Position numbers and translations under genes: made by a program | Assembly (NCBI RefSeq): GCF_029892485.1 | Contig: NZ_JARXVG010000005.1 | Location: 186,001 to 250,000, forward strand | DNA: 64,000 nucleotides | Direction of reading: 5' to 3' | Source: Variovorax boronicumulans | GTDB lineage: Bacteria; Pseudomonadota; Gammaproteobacteria; Burkholderiales; Burkholderiaceae_C | Notes under the pieces: generated by a model | Databases searched by the model: none | Seen by the model: the letters and a program-made list of their open reading frames with translations, nothing else | What the model was told of the DNA's origin: nothing | In this document: piece after piece, positions 61,596 to 64,000 of the stretch | Numbering within the stretch: the first letter of the stretch is position 1 | How the letters are laid out: every line of letters starts with the position of its first letter

Positions 61596-62162
61596 ATGTC
61601 CATGCACACCTCCCGCTCGATCGCCGTTCTCGGCGCCATCTCTGCAGCCGCCGCCGTGCTCACCGCCTGCGGCTCGATGTCGATGGCCCCCACGTTCAAC
61701 CAGTCCAGCCTGCCGCCCACCATCCAGGTGCCCGCCGGCAACAAAGTCGCCATGGAAACCGTCGGCGTGGGCGACATCACTTACGAATGCCGCGACAAGG
61801 CCAACACCCCCGGCGCGACCGAGTGGGTGTTCGTCGGCCCCGACGCGAAGCTGAACGACCGCAGCGGCAAGCAGGTCGGCAAGTACTACGGCCCGCCGGC
61901 CACCTGGGAGTCGATGGACGGCTCCAAGCTCACCGCCACGCAACTGGCGGTCGCGCCCTCGGGCCCGACCAGCCTGCCGTTCCAGCTCGTGAAGGCCAAC
62001 CCGGCCACGGGCTCGGGCGCGATGACGGGCGTGACCTACATCCAGCGCGTCGCCCTGCAAGGCGGCGTGGCACCGGCGGCCGTGCCCTGCACGCCCGCCA
62101 CCAAGGGCCAGAAGCAGATCGTGAAGTACCAGGCCGACTACATCTTCTACAAGGCGTCCTGA
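61596..62162 (+). CDS. DUF3455 domain lipoprotein
   Basis: Protein of 188 residues with a lipoprotein signal (AISAAAAVLTACGSM, lipobox cysteine near residue 26). The rest is a DUF3455 domain: VGVGDITYECRDKAN, TEWVFVGPDAKLNDRSGKQVGKYYGP, TYIQRVALQGGVAPAAVPC. Function unknown; the domain is common in secreted proteins of bacteria and fungi. The ribosome binding site CAGGAG is seven bases before the ATG. It directly precedes an ECF sigma/anti-sigma pair and may belong to its regulon. Confidence 0.88.
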   Translation: MSMHTSRSIAVLGAISAAAAVLTACGSMSMAPTFNQSSLPPTIQVPAGNKVAMETVGVGDITYECRDKANTPGATEWVFVGPDAKLNDRSGKQVGKYYGPPATWESMDGSKLTATQLAVAPSGPTSLPFQLVKANPATGSGAMTGVTYIQRVALQGGVAPAAVPCTPATKGQKQIVKYQADYIFYKAS

Positions 62163-62236
62163 TGATCCGGGGGTGAAACTGCGGCGGTGCGCGGTTGCTC
62201 CACTACGATGGGGCCGCCCACCACCCGCCGCAGACC

Positions 62237-62809
62237 TTGTCGCCCCCTACATCCACCGCCCCCTTCGACTACGACGCCGCGCTCATGGCCTGTGCCCGCG
62301 GCGACCGTACAGCGTTGCAGCAGCTCTACCAGCGTGAAAGCCGGTACCTGATGGGCGTGGCGCTGCGCATCGTGCGCCAGCGCCAGCAGGCCGAAGACGT
62401 GCTGCACGATGCCTTCATCAGCATCTGGCAGCGCGCGGAGAGCTTCAACCCCGCGCTCGGCGAAGGCCGGGGCTGGGTCTACAGCGTGGTGCGCAACGCC
62501 GCGCTGAACATGGTGCGCAGCGGCGCGCGGCAGGTGAGCCTGGACGAAGACGCAGCCGTTGCGGTCGACGACCAAGCCTCGCTCGCGGCGTATGCGGCGG
62601 CGGGCGATCCGTTCGAGCTGCGCGCCGATCTGGGCAAGCTGCATGGCTGCCTCTCGGGGCTGGAGCCGGCGCGGCGCGATTGCATCCTCTATGCGTACGT
62701 CGAAGGCTGCTCGCATGGCGAAATCGCCGAGCGGCTGCAGACGCCGCTGGGCACGGTGAAAGCCTGGATCCAGCGCGGCATGCGCGCGTTGCGGGAGTGC
62801 ATGGGATGA
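62237..62809 (+). CDS. ECF-type RNA polymerase sigma factor
   Basis: Sigma factor of about 190 residues with region 2 (ALQQLYQRESRYLMGVALRI, AEDVLHDAFISIWQRAESFN) and region 4 (LEPARRDCILYAYVEGCSHG, then EIAERLQTPLGTVKAWIQRG), as in SigK-like ECF factors paired with RskA-type anti-sigma factors. The start is uncertain: TTG at 62237 or 62195, or ATG at 62285; conserved sequence begins about residue 12 from 62237. The stop overlaps the anti-sigma start (ATGA). Confidence 0.9.
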   Translation: MSPPTSTAPFDYDAALMACARGDRTALQQLYQRESRYLMGVALRIVRQRQQAEDVLHDAFISIWQRAESFNPALGEGRGWVYSVVRNAALNMVRSGARQVSLDEDAAVAVDDQASLAAYAAAGDPFELRADLGKLHGCLSGLEPARRDCILYAYVEGCSHGEIAERLQTPLGTVKAWIQRGMRALRECMG

Positions 62810-63534
62810 GCAGCGCTGAAGACAGAGACATCAACGACATCGACGGGCTCGCAGGCCAGTACGTGCTGGGCACGCTCTCGGCCACCGCACGCGCGGCGGT
62901 CGAGACACGGATGCGCAGTGAACCGGCGCTGCGCGAAGCGGTGCGCGCCTGGGAGGCGCGGCTGCAGCCGCTCATCGCGCTGGTGGAGCCGGCCGATCCG
63001 TCGCCTTCGCTGTGGACGCGCATCGAGCGCAGCGTCGATGGGCTGGGCCGGGCGTCGAAGAAGGCGCAGGCCGCGGGCGTCGCCGGCTGGTGGAACAACC
63101 TCAAGCTCTGGCGCGGGCTGGCCGCGGGCGGCTTCGCCATGGCGGCGCTGCTGCTGGCGGTGGTGGTCACGCGCGTCGGAGCGCCGCCGGCCACGCAGTA
63201 CATGGTGGTGCTGGTCGCGCCCGAGAACAAGTCGCCTGGCTGGGTGATCCAGGCCAATTCGTCGCGCCAGCTCAACCTCGTGCCGCTGGGCACCTTCGAG
63301 GTGCCGCCGCAGAAGACGCTGCAGTTCTGGACCAAGGCCGACCAGTGGCGCGGGCCGGTGTCGCTCGGCTTGGTCAAGCAGCAGGGCCAGACGCTGCGCA
63401 TCCCCATCGACAAGCTGCCGCCGCTGGAGCCGAATCAGCTGTTCGAGCTGACGCTGGAGCCAGAGAACGGTTCGCCGACCGACCGGCCGACGGGGCCGAT
63501 CCAGTTCATCGGGCGCGCGGTCAAGGTGATGTAG
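62806..63534 (+). CDS. Anti-sigma factor (RskA-type)
   Basis: Membrane-bound anti-sigma factor of 242 residues. The N-terminal cytoplasmic domain (LAGQYVLGTLSATARAAVET) binds the sigma factor. One transmembrane helix follows (GGFAMAALLLAVVVTRV, about 105-122). The periplasmic RskA domain contains YMVVLVAPENKSPGWVIQAN and LQFWTKADQWRGPVSLGLV. It is translationally coupled to the ECF sigma gene and should hold it inactive until a signal is received. Confidence 0.93.
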   Translation: MSSAEDRDINDIDGLAGQYVLGTLSATARAAVETRMRSEPALREAVRAWEARLQPLIALVEPADPSPSLWTRIERSVDGLGRASKKAQAAGVAGWWNNLKLWRGLAAGGFAMAALLLAVVVTRVGAPPATQYMVVLVAPENKSPGWVIQANSSRQLNLVPLGTFEVPPQKTLQFWTKADQWRGPVSLGLVKQQGQTLRIPIDKLPPLEPNQLFELTLEPENGSPTDRPTGPIQFIGRAVKVM

Positions 63535-63540
63535 CGGCGG

Positions 63541-64000
63541 CGGGCCCGCATTGCTCCTTCCCCTTCCGGGGGAAGGCTGGGATGGGGGCAAGCAGCGTTC
63601 GTTCGGCGTAATGCTTCATCACCCGCCGTCGTGCCCCCACCCCAACCCTCCCCCGGAAGGGGAGGGGAGAAAGACAAGCCTTGGGGCCACGGCCGACAGG
63701 GGGTCCGCATTGCTCCTTCCCCTTCCGGGGGAAGGCTGGGATGGGGGCAAGCGGCGTTCGTTCGGCGCAGTGCTTCATCCAATGCCGCCGTGCCCCCACC
63801 CCAACCCTCCCCCGGAAGGGGAGGGAGAAAGACAAGCCTTGGGGCCACGGCCGACAAGGGGCCCGCATTGCTCCTTCCCCTTCCGGGGGAAGGCTGGGAT
63901 GGGGGCCAGCGGCGTTCGTTCGGTGCAGTGCTTCATCCAATGCCGTCGTGCCCCCACCCCAACCCTCCCCCGGAAGGGGAGGGAGAAAGACAGACAGGCC
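63541..64000. repeat. Tandem array of ~158-bp palindrome-bearing repeats
   Basis: Three direct copies start at the GCATTGCTCC landmarks 63548, 63707 and 63865, giving periods of 159 and 158 bases; the third runs to the window end. Each copy has a left arm CTTCCCCTTCCGGGGGAAGG and, about 70 bases on, a right arm with CCCCCACCCCAACC and CCCCCGGAAGGGGAGGG, partly complementary. There is no gene in this stretch; open frames across it simply repeat. Confidence 0.9.

Noticed and set aside
63541..64000. CRISPR array
   Set aside because: The repeat unit is about 158 bp and the whole unit is conserved. There are no short repeats with unique spacers and no cas genes.

Overview
The window looks like chromosomal DNA of a Variovorax-type betaproteobacterium (Comamonadaceae). 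The inference rests on high GC throughout, on TctC/Bug-type binding proteins and a CaiB/BaiF CoA-transferase next to beta-oxidation genes, and on class A RNase P RNA, cysK, htpX, pyrC and proQ interspersed with catabolic and transport operons. No tRNA, rRNA, insertion sequence or CRISPR array was seen.

Layout. 1-10.8 kb: one leftward operon for activation and beta-oxidation of an acid, probably a dicarboxylate (bifunctional hydratase/dehydrogenase, thiolase, two acyl-CoA dehydrogenases, PaaG-like isomerase, CoA-transferase, TctC protein, acyl-CoA ligase cut by the window edge). A divergent LysR regulator sits at 10.9 kb. 11.8-13.1 kb: a small lipoprotein, a PEBP-like lipoprotein and a Rieske protein. 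13.2-15.9 kb: a radical-SAM gene and a UdgX-fusion gene behind a perfect LexA/SOS box, i.e. a damage-inducible DNA-repair operon. 15.9-24.0 kb: ureidoglycolate lyase, a cupin protein, and a leftward peptide-type ABC transporter operon ending in an amidase. That operon is interrupted by a 335-bp gap holding two copies of a palindromic repeat. 24.2-31.1 kb: a papain-like peptidase, pyrC, an NYN/LOTUS protein, a DUF3025 protein, an IgaA-family membrane protein and htpX.

31.1-36.4 kb: leftward proQ, flavin reductase, a queuosine-precursor-type transporter, an FAD oxidoreductase and cysK, then rightward rnpB. 36.5-41.7 kb: a MarR regulator with a five-gene aromatic-acid efflux operon (FUSC, DUF1656, HlyD, NodT-type outer-membrane factor). 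41.7-50.3 kb: a lipoprotein, an RsuA-family protein with an altered catalytic residue, a Nudix-MBL fusion, a TctC protein, a third copy of the palindromic repeat, a TorF porin, an EamA transporter, a CodA-like amidohydrolase and a small secreted protein. 50.3-58.6 kb: a TetR/dehydrogenase divergon, a possible dioxygenase, a patatin/beta-trefoil pair, secreted unknowns, an aldo-keto reductase and an MFS transporter.

58.7-60.8 kb is an AT-richer accessory island. It holds a two-gene module (DUF5343-like protein plus Swt1-type HEPN protein with an intact R-x4-H motif) and a highly structured leader RNA region before a small ORF. The right end carries a DUF3455 lipoprotein, an ECF sigma/anti-sigma pair and a tandem array of ~158-bp repeats running out of the window.

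The strongest leads for something new are the HEPN-DUF5343 module with its structured neighbour, the three-copy palindromic element with compensatory stem changes, and the SOS box on the radical-SAM/UdgX operon.
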